DNA from: Saprospiraceae bacterium
GTDB taxonomy: Bacteria; Bacteroidota; Bacteroidia; Chitinophagales; Saprospiraceae
DNA: 64,000 bases
NCBI GenBank assembly: GCA_016714985.1
Contig: JADKBS010000023.1
Coordinates: 1 to 64,000 of the forward strand
Direction: 5' to 3'
Part shown: in pieces, positions 1 to 7,622 of the stretch
How the letters are laid out: the number at the start of each line of letters is the position of its first letter
How positions within the stretch are numbered: position 1 is the stretch's first letter
Position numbers and translations under genes: made by a program
Notes under the pieces: generated by a model
What the model saw: only the letters and a program-made list of their open reading frames with translations
Told to the model about the DNA's origin: nothing
Database searches by the model: none

Positions 1-24
1 TTCCTAATTTTGTAAAAAAACTGC

Positions 25-249
25 ATGTTCATCTACAAAAACATCATCACCATTGAGCCGGGCAAACGTTCCGGCAAGCCTTGTATCCGCAATATGCGCA
101 TAGCAGTGGAAGACATCCTCCGCTATCTTGCTTCGGGCATGTCCATTGAAGAAATCTTGGAAGATTTTCCAGAACTCACCCGGCAGGACATACTTGTTTC
201 ATTGGAGTTTTCCGCAAACCGCCAACAACGCATCGCAGTTGCAGCATAA
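25..249 (+). CDS. DUF433 family antitoxin-like protein
   Basis: A 74-residue protein with the DUF433 pattern: an N-terminal 'ITIEPGKRSGKPCIRNMRI' block (a conserved G-x-P-C-I-R-x-x-R core), then 'VEDILRYLASGMSIEEILEDFPELT', which is a helix-turn-helix-like segment. DUF433 proteins often sit next to PIN-like toxins and are thought to act as VapB-like antitoxins. The next gene starts 15 bases downstream on the same strand and encodes just such a partner, so the two are probably one operon. The family match is clear; the antitoxin role is inferred from the pairing. No promoter can be judged because the window begins 24 bases upstream. Confidence 0.85.
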   Translation: MFIYKNIITIEPGKRSGKPCIRNMRIAVEDILRYLASGMSIEEILEDFPELTRQDILVSLEFSANRQQRIAVAA

Positions 250-264
250 ACTGAGGCCAAGCTG

Positions 265-600
265 ATGAAAATCCTCGTTGACCAAAATATCTCCTATCGG
301 CTGGTTCCCCGGATTCTTGAAGTATTTCCAGGCGCTGCGCATGTCAAAGACTTTGGGCTTGTTGACCACAACGACTTTCTGATTTTCCAATATGCTCGGA
401 AACACCAATTCACAGCCATTCTTACCCTTGACGAAGATTTCTACAATATTCAATTGGAGCATGGCGCCCCGCCCAAAATCATTTGGATGCGCATGGGCAA
501 TTGTTCTACTGCGGCTCTCGCCACTGCTCTACTCGACAACGCAGCGATAATTCATGACTTTCTGTTAAATGATGGAATTGACTGTTTGGAGTTGTTCTGA
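265..600 (+). CDS. DUF5615 family PIN-like protein (putative toxin)
   Basis: A 111-residue protein. It starts MKILVDQNIS and has the acidic residues of the DUF5615/Mut7-C PIN-like fold: Asp6 in LVDQN, the 'GLVDHNDFLIFQYA' segment (D...D) and 'ILTLDEDF' in the middle. This family is a presumed RNase toxin paired with DUF433 antitoxins, and the DUF433 gene lies just upstream. Length is normal for the family. The stop codon is directly followed by a MutS-tail-like repeat. Toxin activity is inferred from family and context only. Confidence 0.85.
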   Translation: MKILVDQNISYRLVPRILEVFPGAAHVKDFGLVDHNDFLIFQYARKHQFTAILTLDEDFYNIQLEHGAPPKIIWMRMGNCSTAALATALLDNAAIIHDFLLNDGIDCLELF

Positions 601-610
601 ATGGAAATTA

Positions 611-676
611 ATCCTGCTGGAAATAGATGTGAATACGATGACGCCGGTGGAGTGTTTGATACGGTTGAATGCGTAA
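611..676 (+). repeat. MutS-tail-like repeat, copy 1
   Basis: Read in the frame starting at 611 this encodes ILLEIDVNTMTPVECLIRLNA followed by a stop. It resembles the last helices of bacterial MutS, which end in a pattern like D-I/V-N-x-L/M-T-P-x-E-A-L-x-x-L-x-x-L-K. There is no start codon or MutS body. The same DNA stretch recurs with many identities at 2614-2685 and more weakly at 2741-2812. It begins right after the stop codon of the PIN-like gene. Confidence 0.6.
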
Positions 677-757
677 AAGCGCGTGGCCTTGTCGTTACAC
701 GGTCTGCAGTGCGTGTTATGTTCAAGAAGTAAACCCAGTGTTCTGCATACATCACCT

Positions 758-1060
758 TTATGCTTCCTCCCCTTCATATACCCGCAGCCTATTCCTAAGG
801 GCCGATAATTCAGTTTGAAGGCCATCAATTTTTTCCAACAGGTGCAGGACGGAATCAATACCGGCCAAGTTGATGTCCAGTTCGTGGTACAGCCTTATCA
901 TTTTTTCAAGGTCGCTTATCTTGTCATGGTGCAGGAAATGGGATGCTTCAATGGTATTGATTTCAATCAACCCGTATTCGTGCAGGCTGTTGATGAAGGA
1001 CATTTCGATATTGTAGTGCAAGCACAATTGCTGGACTGGCACATAATTTTCGGTACTCAT
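758..1060 (-). CDS. cbpM: Chaperone modulator CbpM-like protein
   Basis: A 100-residue protein with a MerR-like N-terminal region (VPVQQLCLHYNIEMSFINSLHEYGLI) and a C-terminal coiled coil (LLEKIDGLQTELSALRNRL). This is the layout of CbpM, which binds the J domain of the DnaJ homologue CbpA and blocks its activity. It overlaps the end of the J-domain gene by 4 bases (ATGA type), as cbpA-cbpM pairs often do. Function is inferred from the domain layout and the pairing; the match to CbpM is at the family level. Confidence 0.8.
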   Translation of the reverse strand: MSTENYVPVQQLCLHYNIEMSFINSLHEYGLIEINTIEASHFLHHDKISDLEKMIRLYHELDINLAGIDSVLHLLEKIDGLQTELSALRNRLRVYEGEEA

Positions 1061-1953
1061 ATTGGCCTGAGTTTAGATAATTCAGCGAATAGTTCTTTTT
1101 CCTTTTCGGTCAGGTTGGTGGGGATTTTCAATTGGAAGGTGAGGTACAAATCCCCAAACTCTCCTTCCTGTTTATAAACTGGAAACCCCTTTCCTTTTAG
1201 CTTTACCTTGGTTCCGCTTTGGGTTTCCGGCTTGATTTTGAGCTTGACTTTTCCATCAAATGTATCCACCATTATTTCACCGCCCAACAGGGCCAGGTAA
1301 AGGTCCAAGTCCACGGTAGCATAGAGGTTGTCTCCGTCTAGCTTGAACTTCGTATTGTTTTCGATGGAAAAACTGAGGATTAAATCACCGTTCGGGCCGC
1401 CATTGACGCCCTCGCCGCCTTGCCCTTTTATTCGGATGACCTGCCCATCTTGGACGCCCGCCGGAATGGTGAGCCGGATGTTCTTGCCGTTCACGGTCAG
1501 GGTGCGCTTGTGCGTGGTGTAAACATCTTTCAGGTCGAGTCGTAGTTCGGCCTGGTAGTCTTGCCCCCTAAATTTCACCTGTTGGCGGCTGCCCCTGCCC
1601 GCACTGCCACCGAACATTTGCTCAAAGAAGTCGGAATAGTCGCTATCTGCAAAACCACCGGATGCGTCTTGCTGGTAGCTGCGCTGCTGTCGTTGCTGCT
1701 GTTGGTTGGCTTGCTCAAACGCTTCTGCATGTTGCCAGTCCTTGCCGTACTTGTCGTATTTTGCTCGGTTTTCAGCGTTGCTCAACACTTCATTGGCCTC
1801 GTTGACTTCCTTGAACTTTTGTTCAGATGCTTTATCGTTGGGGTTCAGGTCGGGGTGGTATTTCCGGGCCAATTTCCGGTACGCCTTCTTGATGTCATCC
1901 TCGGATGCCCCTTTCTCCACGCCCATTATTTTGTAATAATCTATAAATGCCAT
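1057..1953 (-). CDS. cbpA: J-domain protein, CbpA-type curved DNA-binding co-chaperone
   Basis: A 298-residue DnaJ-family protein. The J domain fills residues 1-70 (DYYKIMGV, then the HPD motif in KYHPDLNP), followed by a Gln/Ser/Gly-rich linker with FEQMFGGSAGRG, then the two-part C-terminal substrate-binding domain (GKNIRLTIPAGVQDGQVIRIKGQG). The cysteine-rich zinc domain of DnaJ is absent, which makes it CbpA-type. An in-frame codon exists 24 bases upstream, but MAFIDYYKIMGV is the family start and the bases before it belong to a tandem repeat, so I place the start at 1953. It is cotranscribed with cbpM. Confidence 0.9.
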   Translation of the reverse strand: MAFIDYYKIMGVEKGASEDDIKKAYRKLARKYHPDLNPNDKASEQKFKEVNEANEVLSNAENRAKYDKYGKDWQHAEAFEQANQQQQRQQRSYQQDASGGFADSDYSDFFEQMFGGSAGRGSRQQVKFRGQDYQAELRLDLKDVYTTHKRTLTVNGKNIRLTIPAGVQDGQVIRIKGQGGEGVNGGPNGDLILSFSIENNTKFKLDGDNLYATVDLDLYLALLGGEIMVDTFDGKVKLKIKPETQSGTKVKLKGKGFPVYKQEGEFGDLYLTFQLKIPTNLTEKEKELFAELSKLRPI

Positions 1954-2147
1954 GATTTGTGGGTTGTCATTGGTCATTGGTCAAAAATTCTATTGCCATA
2001 AGTTCTAAATGCCCCAATGACCATTGACTAAATGACCAATGACTAAATGCAATGAAATGACCAACTAAATGACCAATGACTAAATGACCAATGACTAAAT
2101 GACCAATGACTAAATGACCAATGACTAAATGACCAATGTCTAATGAC
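1954..2147. repeat. Tandem 15-bp repeat upstream of cbpA
   Basis: The unit is close to ATGACCAATGACTAA, with at least five near-perfect copies between about 2055 and 2140 and degenerate or inverted copies from 1960 to 2050. Each unit is one 7-mer plus one 8-mer of the same theme. It lies between the start of cbpA and the HPF-like gene. The minus-strand reading LVIGH repeats is open but is not a protein. Confidence 0.85.
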
Positions 2148-2148
2148 T

Positions 2149-2466
2149 TTACTTACTATCGTGCATGCGGCCAAGCGTCGATTCCAATGAATGCTTCAGT
2201 TTTTCAACGGCGCCTTCTACGGCCAGTTCATGAGTGTCTGCCAAGTTCGAGACAGCCATCGGCTGCATGCCTTCAAGGCGGGCCTCCATCAAACATCGTT
2301 TGTCGTTCCTTGCCTCCTTGTTGCCATTCTCATCGGAGAGATGCACGATTACCCGTGTTATCTGGTGGCTGAACCTGCTCAGTTCTTCTGTTATCAAGGC
2401 GATTAGCGGTGCGGTTGATTTTTCGTTTCCGCTCACGTTCCGGTCTGTGTTGAATTGAATGTTCAT
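2149..2466 (-). CDS. HPF/RaiA family ribosome-associated protein
   Basis: A 105-residue protein of the ribosome hibernation factor/YfiA type. Visible marks are the start MNIQFNTDRN, the 'RFSHQITRVIVHLSDENGNK' strand-turn pair, 'KRCLMEARLEGMQPMAV', and the C-terminal helix 'ELAVEGAVEKLKHSLESTLGR'. Short HPF proteins bind the 30S decoding region and stabilise idle ribosomes. It is on the same strand as, and upstream of, the cbpA-cbpM pair, so a stress-related cluster is plausible. The gene is separated from cbpA by the repeat tract and may be a separate unit. Confidence 0.8.
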   Translation of the reverse strand: MNIQFNTDRNVSGNEKSTAPLIALITEELSRFSHQITRVIVHLSDENGNKEARNDKRCLMEARLEGMQPMAVSNLADTHELAVEGAVEKLKHSLESTLGRMHDSK

Positions 2467-2560
2467 AAAATTTGAATTGTTGATTGCATCAAGTTGCTGT
2501 AAAAGTAGGCTTCTTTGGCTTATTCGTTTTGTTTAAAAAGAAGTTCAGAAATGTCGTGAC

Positions 2561-2707
2561 ATGGAAAAACAACAATTTGAAGCGTTTTTCCCGAAAGCGG
2601 ACAGTACAAAGAAAATCTTGCTGGAAATCGACGTGAAGACGATGACGCCCGTGGCGTGTTGGATGCGGTTGAATGCGTTGAAAAGGTTGGCGGAGGAAGT
2701 CGGTTAG
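2561..2707 (+). repeat. MutS-tail-like repeat, copy 2 (open 48-codon frame)
   Basis: A complete 48-codon frame: starts MEKQQFEAFFPKADSTKK, then ILLEIDVKTMTPVACWMRL and ends LKRLAEEVG. The whole length can be laid over the last ~45 residues of a Bacteroidota MutS (a QLSFF...-like lead, then the TP-x-E-A-L-x-x-L-N helix). The 66-base core is clearly related at DNA level to 611-676. It could be a tiny expressed peptide or a decayed duplicate of the mutS 3' end; no promoter is evident. Confidence 0.55.
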
Positions 2708-2710
2708 GCA

Positions 2711-2741
2711 GACTTTCCAAGTTTTAAAAACTTGGAAAGTC
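2711..2741. repeat. Perfect palindrome, 15-bp arms
   Basis: GACTTTCCAAGTTTT and its exact reverse complement are separated by a single A. It lies between MutS-tail-like copies 2 and 3. There is no following T run on the plus strand, so it looks more like a REP-type palindrome than a terminator. Confidence 0.8.
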
Positions 2742-2812
2742 TTGACATCAACGTGAACACCCTGGCGACCATGGCGTGCCTGATTCGGTTGAGTGAGTTG
2801 AATGCGTTGTAG
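2741..2812 (+). repeat. MutS-tail-like repeat, copy 3 (degenerate)
   Basis: Reads LDINVNTLATMACLIRLSEL and ends NAL then TAG. It keeps the D-I-N-V-N-T opening and the CLIRL helix of copy 1 but has lost the TP pair. It begins at the last base of the palindrome. Same strand as copies 1 and 2. Confidence 0.45.
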
Positions 2813-2836
2813 CGGTTAGCAGTCCATCAGTTTCTA

Positions 2837-3355
2837 TCACAACCCAGCTAACAGAAAAAAGAGGAAACCAATCAGTACCAGTGTAAGAAGCACCATTATG
2901 CCTGTAACCCAAAGGACTGCCTTGGCAATTGCCCTTGATTTACGGTTTTCATCCCCAAACAATACCACAAATGCCAGTACGATGCTTGCCAAAAACGCCA
3001 AGGAGACGATGACGCCAATCGCTACAGAGGCTGTTGCCACGGCGTTGGCGAGTATGTTCAAGCCAATACTCCCAAGAAAAAGGAATAGGGAAGCCTTCGC
3101 AAGGGTGCTAGCCTTTTCACCTTCCAAGAACGCTTTGAACTGCATGGATTTCTGCCGCAAAAACTCCTTCGCTCGTTTTCCAAACTTGGAAGCTCGATGC
3201 TTGAACCCATGTGCTTTCTTTGTTTTTATTGCGGTGGCACACTGGTAGCTGCTTTGGTTTATATTGGAAATTGCAGCAAAAGCAGGAGACACCGTTTGTC
3301 CGCTCAGTAAGCACAAGACGACAAAAAGGGTGTATTGGGTAATTTTTGATTTCAT
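2837..3355 (-). CDS. Hypothetical membrane protein with signal peptide
   Basis: A 172-residue protein that I do not recognise. It has a signal peptide (residues 1-28, ending SPAFA), a basic stretch rich in Lys/Arg (about 42-75: KTKKAHGFKHRASKFGKRAK), then two hydrophobic segments: about 90-130 (ASLFLFLGSIGLNILANAVA and onward, long enough for two passes) and 145-172 (VLWVTGIMVLLTLVLIGFLF). It ends on the last hydrophobic segment. Similar small secreted proteins with a C-terminal hydrophobic block occur in Bacteroidota, but no function can be assigned. It stands alone, transcribed away from the repeat region. Confidence 0.7.
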   Translation of the reverse strand: MKSKITQYTLFVVLCLLSGQTVSPAFAAISNINQSSYQCATAIKTKKAHGFKHRASKFGKRAKEFLRQKSMQFKAFLEGEKASTLAKASLFLFLGSIGLNILANAVATASVAIGVIVSLAFLASIVLAFVVLFGDENRKSRAIAKAVLWVTGIMVLLTLVLIGFLFFLLAGL

Positions 3356-3573
3356 GTTGAAGCAATGTTTTTGATGCTGTGGCGAATATAAGGTTTATAG
3401 CTTTTTGGGAAAGCAAGGTACTAGACAAACTGCTTGTTTTCTAATAATCTACGAATATCCAGTTGCTTCAAGTCTGTTTCACTGGCCGGTGATCGTTGCC
3501 AAGATGCGGCAAGACTCCAGTATTCAAATCTTCATGCTTTATCACATAAGCCTCTTGGGCAACGCAATCCACC

Positions 3574-4556
3574 TCACTTCCAAGGCTTTTCCTCCTGCAT
3601 TTCTAACGGCAAATAAGTCATGTACTGCACCATACGGGGCGTTTTGCCCAAATTGGGCGTGGCACAGTGCGGCAGTGATTCCCGCCAGATGACAAGATCG
3701 CCGGCCTCCCCAGTGACGGGAATTGGCTTTAGCAGCCTGGGGGCCAGTTCCCTTGGGTTGGCATCATCCGATAAGGAAGACAACCAATCTTCGATTTCGA
3801 GGTGAAAACCGGGCACGCAATGAAAGGCGCCATCGTGCTCACCAGTGTCGGTCAGGTAGAGCAGGCCCTGTAGGTTATGGGAGATGGGCAGGGCAAGGTT
3901 GGTGTCCCAATGCAGGCCACTTCCTAAAAACTATGTCGTGCATCATTGGGCGGGTTGTAGCCAACCTTGTCTATGTTTAGGTAGATTTCCTTGGTCCCGT
4001 ACAATTGCTGGTAGGCCCGTCGAATCCGCTTCGATGCCCTGTTTTCCCGAAGGCAGGGATGGTGGTAAGTGGTGAGCATGATGCCTCGCAGGTCGTCATG
4101 TGGTTTGTACCAGCTTTCCCGGTCGTTGGGACTGGCACCCAGGTGATGCCAGATTGCGGTAGTTGTAGCTTGGCATTGGGCCTTTGTGACAGCGTTTTTT
4201 ACCACGATAAAACCGTTTTTATCCCAAAATTCCAAATCTTTTGGCGATAGCACGTCCGGGATTGCTTCTTCCCTGTTTTGCCGTTCAAGTTGTTGGGCCT
4301 TTTCAACGTCCGCAGCCGTCGAGATGCCCAAATCATGGTCAATTACCCATTGTTCAAACTCGGGGAAGCTCGGATTGTAATGATAAAGATAACGCACGGT
4401 TTCTTCCATGCCAAGCCCCAGCTGGTGGAGGAAATAGGTTTCTTCTTTCCAATTGTACTGCTTTATTGGTTGCTGACAGACCTTTTCAATCCAAATATGA
4501 TAGAGGATGGGAGATTGGAGTAAACTTGTTTTTATGGCTGTGTCGAAAGGTTCCAT
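3574..4556 (-). pseudogene. Phytanoyl-CoA dioxygenase family protein, frameshifted
   Basis: Two reading frames join into one Fe(II)/2-oxoglutarate oxygenase of about 325 residues. The first (4556 to about 3930) starts MEPFDTAIK, contains the 'FWDKNGFIVVKNAV' core typical of PhyH proteins and ends ...NPPNDARHSF. The second continues LGSGLHWDTNLALPISHNLQ, carrying the HxD iron motif (HWD), and ends with the distal His in LPHCATPN and Arg in KTPRMVQYMTY. The break falls at an A5 run (plus strand 3926-3930); six bases would restore the frame. A sequencing under-call is therefore likelier than a dead gene. Substrate unknown. Confidence 0.8.
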
Positions 4557-4620
4557 TGATTTGTAAATATTTATGGGCTGCAGTTGTCAGAAGATGAAAT
4601 TAGATTATCAAGGAGTTTTA

Positions 4621-5529
4621 TTAGTATCCATTTTCTCTTAACCATTGATTGCATTTATCCGTCAAAGGCTTTTGGACCGCATCGCTTTGGAAGAAATTCA
4701 CCGTAAGGCCGCTAGCTTGGAAATCGAGCACTGCCCAATTGTGGCGGTCGGTTACTTGTCGGATTTGCATACCGGATGATATGATTTGTGGAGGGGTGGA
4801 CACTCCATTTTTCAGCTTCTTTGGCGAGATGAACTCGTTCTTATGAATATCACCCGCTAGGAACAAAAGCTTTGATTTAGCAGTAAGCATTTCAGAAAGC
4901 CGCTGGAGGTCGTTGGGATAGTTTTTTCGCCAACTATCGGGGCCGGAAGTGAGGGTCAAGCCGCCACAAAGGACAGTGTATTCGAGGTTGTGGACAAGTT
5001 TCTCCGCAATGTATTGGAACTGGGCTTCACCTAAAATCGTGCTGTTCCCACCCGGTTCTTGGGCGTAGTAGCGGTTGTCCAAGAAGATGACCCGGGCCTT
5101 TGGGGTGTCTATTGCGTAATAGACTTCAGGTTGGTTGGTGGAGCAATTGTTGAAAAAATGGTGGAACATGTTCCGGGAGAATTCTTTTTTAGCAACATCA
5201 ATCGGGGAAGTCATATCGCCACCACAGGCGTTGTCCCAGGCAAAATCGTGGTCGTCCCAGATGCCATAGAAGCCATTTCGCTTTATGAAACTTTCACGGA
5301 CGGCCTTGAAATGCATTTCATCCCATTGCCGCTGGTATTTCTTAAGCATTTCGGCCTTGAACTCATCCAATGGATAAAACTTTGGCTGGCAATAATTGGT
5401 AATCCAATCCATGTAGATATTGTCGCCAAGCAGGAAGAGGAAGTCGGGCTTTTGCCGAAGGAGATATTTCCATTCTGGCTGCTGACGAAAGGCTTCGTAT
5501 CGAGTGCAGGAGGTGAAGGCGATTTTCAT
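4621..5529 (-). CDS. PhoD-like metallophosphatase
   Basis: A 302-residue protein of the alkaline phosphatase D/calcineurin-like fold. Metal-binding blocks visible in order: SCTRYEAF near the start, LLGDNIYMDW (GDxx), GIWDDHDFAWDN (DDHD) at about a third, FLDNRYY, and LFLAGDIHKNEF (GDxH) near residue 230. No signal peptide remains when the start is placed at 5529 (MKIAFTSCTRY), which is where the fold begins; an in-frame extension of 21 codons upstream has no family support. It would hydrolyse phosphoesters, with unknown substrate. The next gene upstream lies 63 bases away on the same strand. Confidence 0.8.
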   Translation of the reverse strand: MKIAFTSCTRYEAFRQQPEWKYLLRQKPDFLFLLGDNIYMDWITNYCQPKFYPLDEFKAEMLKKYQRQWDEMHFKAVRESFIKRNGFYGIWDDHDFAWDNACGGDMTSPIDVAKKEFSRNMFHHFFNNCSTNQPEVYYAIDTPKARVIFLDNRYYAQEPGGNSTILGEAQFQYIAEKLVHNLEYTVLCGGLTLTSGPDSWRKNYPNDLQRLSEMLTAKSKLLFLAGDIHKNEFISPKKLKNGVSTPPQIISSGMQIRQVTDRHNWAVLDFQASGLTVNFFQSDAVQKPLTDKCNQWLRENGY

Positions 5530-5592
5530 TTGGCATAAATTATTGAATGGCTTGCCAGTGCTTTTTCTAAAACCAAAGATAGGGCAGGGCAC

Positions 5593-6015
5593 TTAATTTA
5601 CATCATAATTCAATTCAATATATCCAAACATTGACTTGGGGTCGAAGCGCAAATCGCAAAAACCCCAAGGAAATACCCTTTGCTTGCCAACTTCCCGGTC
5701 CAGCCAGCTTCGGTAATAGGTGTAAGTTTCCTCCTCGCTAATGTTTTCCATAGCTGCATTCATTTGCTCGACATGGAAGTGCGTCGTAACAAGTTTTCTA
5801 TACTTAAAGAAAAAAGTAAAGAGGTATTTTTCATCGCCAATATAGATGGGCGAGGCAAGAAAATGCTCTTCAAAACCTGAATAATTGTCTTTCCAACGGG
5901 CCTGGAAAGCACCTTTGCCAAAGGCAGCCTCAAAATCGGGTAGGGTAGCGGTGGGGGAAAGAACCAGGCTTCCCGGCAGTTCAAAATGGCCATTGGTGAG
6001 ATTGACAAGGCCCAT
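5593..6015 (-). CDS. Hypothetical protein
   Basis: A 140-residue protein I cannot place in a family. It starts MGLVNLTNGHFELPGSLVLS and looks soluble: mixed sheet and helix, no signal peptide, no membrane segment, with many aromatic residues (FLFTFFFKYRK, ETYTYYRSWLD) and a final WGFCDLRFDPKSMFGYIELNY. It lies between ffh and the PhoD-like gene on the same strand and may be cotranscribed with the latter. The composition matches its neighbours. Confidence 0.6.
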   Translation of the reverse strand: MGLVNLTNGHFELPGSLVLSPTATLPDFEAAFGKGAFQARWKDNYSGFEEHFLASPIYIGDEKYLFTFFFKYRKLVTTHFHVEQMNAAMENISEEETYTYYRSWLDREVGKQRVFPWGFCDLRFDPKSMFGYIELNYDVN

Positions 6016-6034
6016 TCGATTGATTTTGGAATGG

Positions 6035-6067
6035 ATTGATAGGATTGCTCAAAGCAATCCTATCAAT
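6035..6067. repeat. Perfect palindrome downstream of ffh, 15-bp arms
   Basis: ATTGATAGGATTGCT, loop CAA, then the exact reverse complement. It lies just after the ffh stop on the minus strand. There is no T run after it, so it may be a REP-like or Rho-aided 3' end rather than a classical terminator. Confidence 0.75.
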
Positions 6068-6077
6068 GGAAAGGGTA

Positions 6078-7424
6078 CTATCTTCTAAAACCAGCCTTGG
6101 GCGCAGCCGGCATCTTGCCACCAGCAAAGCCTGGCATCTTCGTCATCTGGTGCATCATCTTGCGCATCTGGTCGAACTGCTTGATGAACAGGTTGATTTG
6201 GTTCAGGTCTTGCCCACAGCCTTTGGCGATACGCTTTTTGCGGCTCATATTGAGCAGCTCTGGGTTGCCCCTTTCTTGTGGTGTCATGGAGAAGATGATG
6301 GCTTCCACCTTTCCCAAGGCTTTGTCGTCAATTTCGACATCCTTCAATGCCTTGCTCACGCCAGGTATCATGTTGAGGAGCGATTTCATGTCGCCCATTT
6401 TTTTGATTTGCTTGATTTGGCTGAGAAAATCATCGAAGTCGAACTTGTTCTTCATGATTTTCTTCTCCAGGCGCTTGGCCTCCACTTCGTCGAATTGCTC
6501 CTGCGCCTTTTCCACCAAGCTCACGATGTCGCCCATACCGAGTATGCGTTGGGCCATACGTTCCGGATAGAAAACGTCAAGGGTTTCCATCTTTTCGCCC
6601 ATGCTGACAAACTTGATGGGCTTGCCCACCGTGTATTTGATGGAAAGGGCCGCACCACCACGGGTGTCGCCGTCCATTTTGGTTAGCACCACGCCATCGA
6701 AATTGAGGCGGTCGTTGAAGGTTTTGGCCGTGTTGACGGCGTCTTGGCCCGTCATGGAGTCCACCACGAACAAGGTCTCGTTGGGCGAAATAGCCTCCTT
6801 CACCTTGGTGATTTCCTGCATCATCTCCTCGTCCACGGCGAGGCGGCCAGCGGTGTCCACGATGACCACGTCGAAGCCGTGCGCCTGGGCGTGGGCAATG
6901 GATTTAAGGGAAATTTCAACCGGATTTTTGTTCTCGATTTCTTTGTAAACGGGCACGCCAATTTGCTCGCCAATCACCATCAACTGATCAATGGCCGCCG
7001 GGCGATAAACGTCGCAGGCAACGAGCAGCGGCTTTTTCTGACGCTTGGTCTTGAGGTAGTGGGCCAGTTTGCCACTGAAAGTCGTTTTACCTGACCCTTG
7101 CAAGCCCGAAATCAGGATGACCGATGGCGAGCCTTTCAGGTTGATGCCAGCAGCTTGGCCGCCCATCAGCTCTGTTAGTTCATCGCTGACGATTTTCACC
7201 ATCAACTGGCCGGGGTTCACGGACTTGAGCACGTTTTCGGTGCCGAGTGCTTTTTCACGCACTTTCTCCGTAAATTCCTTGGCAATGGCATAGTTTACGT
7301 CCGCTGCCACCAAGGCACGGCGAACTTCTTTGATGCTTTCCGCAACGTTGAGTTCGGTCAGTTTGCGCTCCCCTGTGAGCGATTTAAAGGCGAGGTCAAG
7401 TTTCTCGGATAAATTATCGAACAT
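6078..7424 (-). CDS. ffh: Signal recognition particle protein Ffh
   Basis: A 448-residue SRP54 GTPase that, with the 4.5S RNA, delivers nascent membrane proteins to FtsY. Order: N helical domain (FDNLSEKLDLAFKSL), G domain with P loop LQGSGKTTFSGKLA, CDVYRPAA, VDTAGRLAVDEEMM, TKMDGDTRGG, then the methionine-rich M domain (LLNMSRKKRIAKGCGQ, MRKMMHQMTKMPGFAGGKMP). The reading frame stays open for 25 codons upstream, but those bases are an imperfect heptamer repeat; MFDNLSEKL is the family start, so I use 7424. Length is standard. Confidence 0.97.
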   Translation of the reverse strand: MFDNLSEKLDLAFKSLTGERKLTELNVAESIKEVRRALVAADVNYAIAKEFTEKVREKALGTENVLKSVNPGQLMVKIVSDELTELMGGQAAGINLKGSPSVILISGLQGSGKTTFSGKLAHYLKTKRQKKPLLVACDVYRPAAIDQLMVIGEQIGVPVYKEIENKNPVEISLKSIAHAQAHGFDVVIVDTAGRLAVDEEMMQEITKVKEAISPNETLFVVDSMTGQDAVNTAKTFNDRLNFDGVVLTKMDGDTRGGAALSIKYTVGKPIKFVSMGEKMETLDVFYPERMAQRILGMGDIVSLVEKAQEQFDEVEAKRLEKKIMKNKFDFDDFLSQIKQIKKMGDMKSLLNMIPGVSKALKDVEIDDKALGKVEAIIFSMTPQERGNPELLNMSRKKRIAKGCGQDLNQINLFIKQFDQMRKMMHQMTKMPGFAGGKMPAAPKAGFRR

Positions 7425-7429
7425 GAGTT

Positions 7430-7523
7430 GGTGATTGGTGACTGTGATTCGTGATTTGTGAACCGTGATTCGTGAACCGTGATTCGGAGGTCGAGTCACG
7501 CATCACGGTTTACGAATCACACA
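7430..7523. repeat. Heptamer-based repeat upstream of ffh
   Basis: Alternating 7-mers GTGATTC and GTGAACC (with variants) run from 7430 to about 7486. The inverse forms (GGTTTACGAATCAC) follow to 7520, so the tract can fold on itself. It fills the space directly upstream of the ffh start. Confidence 0.8.
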
Positions 7524-7567
7524 ACCGCTGGACGGGCAAAGATAGTTTTTTCGCCAAAAAGCAAACG

Positions 7568-7591
7568 GGCGATGATTGTAATCACCGCCCG
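7568..7591 (-). terminator. Probable terminator of the HYR/dockerin gene
   Basis: GGGCG-A-TGATT, loop GT, AATCA-C-CGCCC forms an 11-bp stem with one mismatch. On the minus strand it is followed by GTTTGCTTTTT. It is 32 bases past the stop of the 7623-10733 gene. Confidence 0.55.
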
Positions 7592-7622
7592 CCGAAATAC
7601 GCAAGTTAAATAGCTGTCTTGG

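Noticed and set aside
815..1177. A 120-codon frame antisense to cbpM and cbpA
   Set aside because: It mirrors two well-supported genes on the other strand and has no family features.
1954..2147. Minus-strand LVIGH-repeat frame, and the idea of a CRISPR array
   Set aside because: The repeats are direct, only 15 bases, with no unique spacers; the peptide is an artefact of the tandem repeat.
6036..6686. A 216-codon frame antisense to ffh
   Set aside because: It mirrors ffh; His/Leu-rich composition is typical of an antisense reading of a conserved gene.
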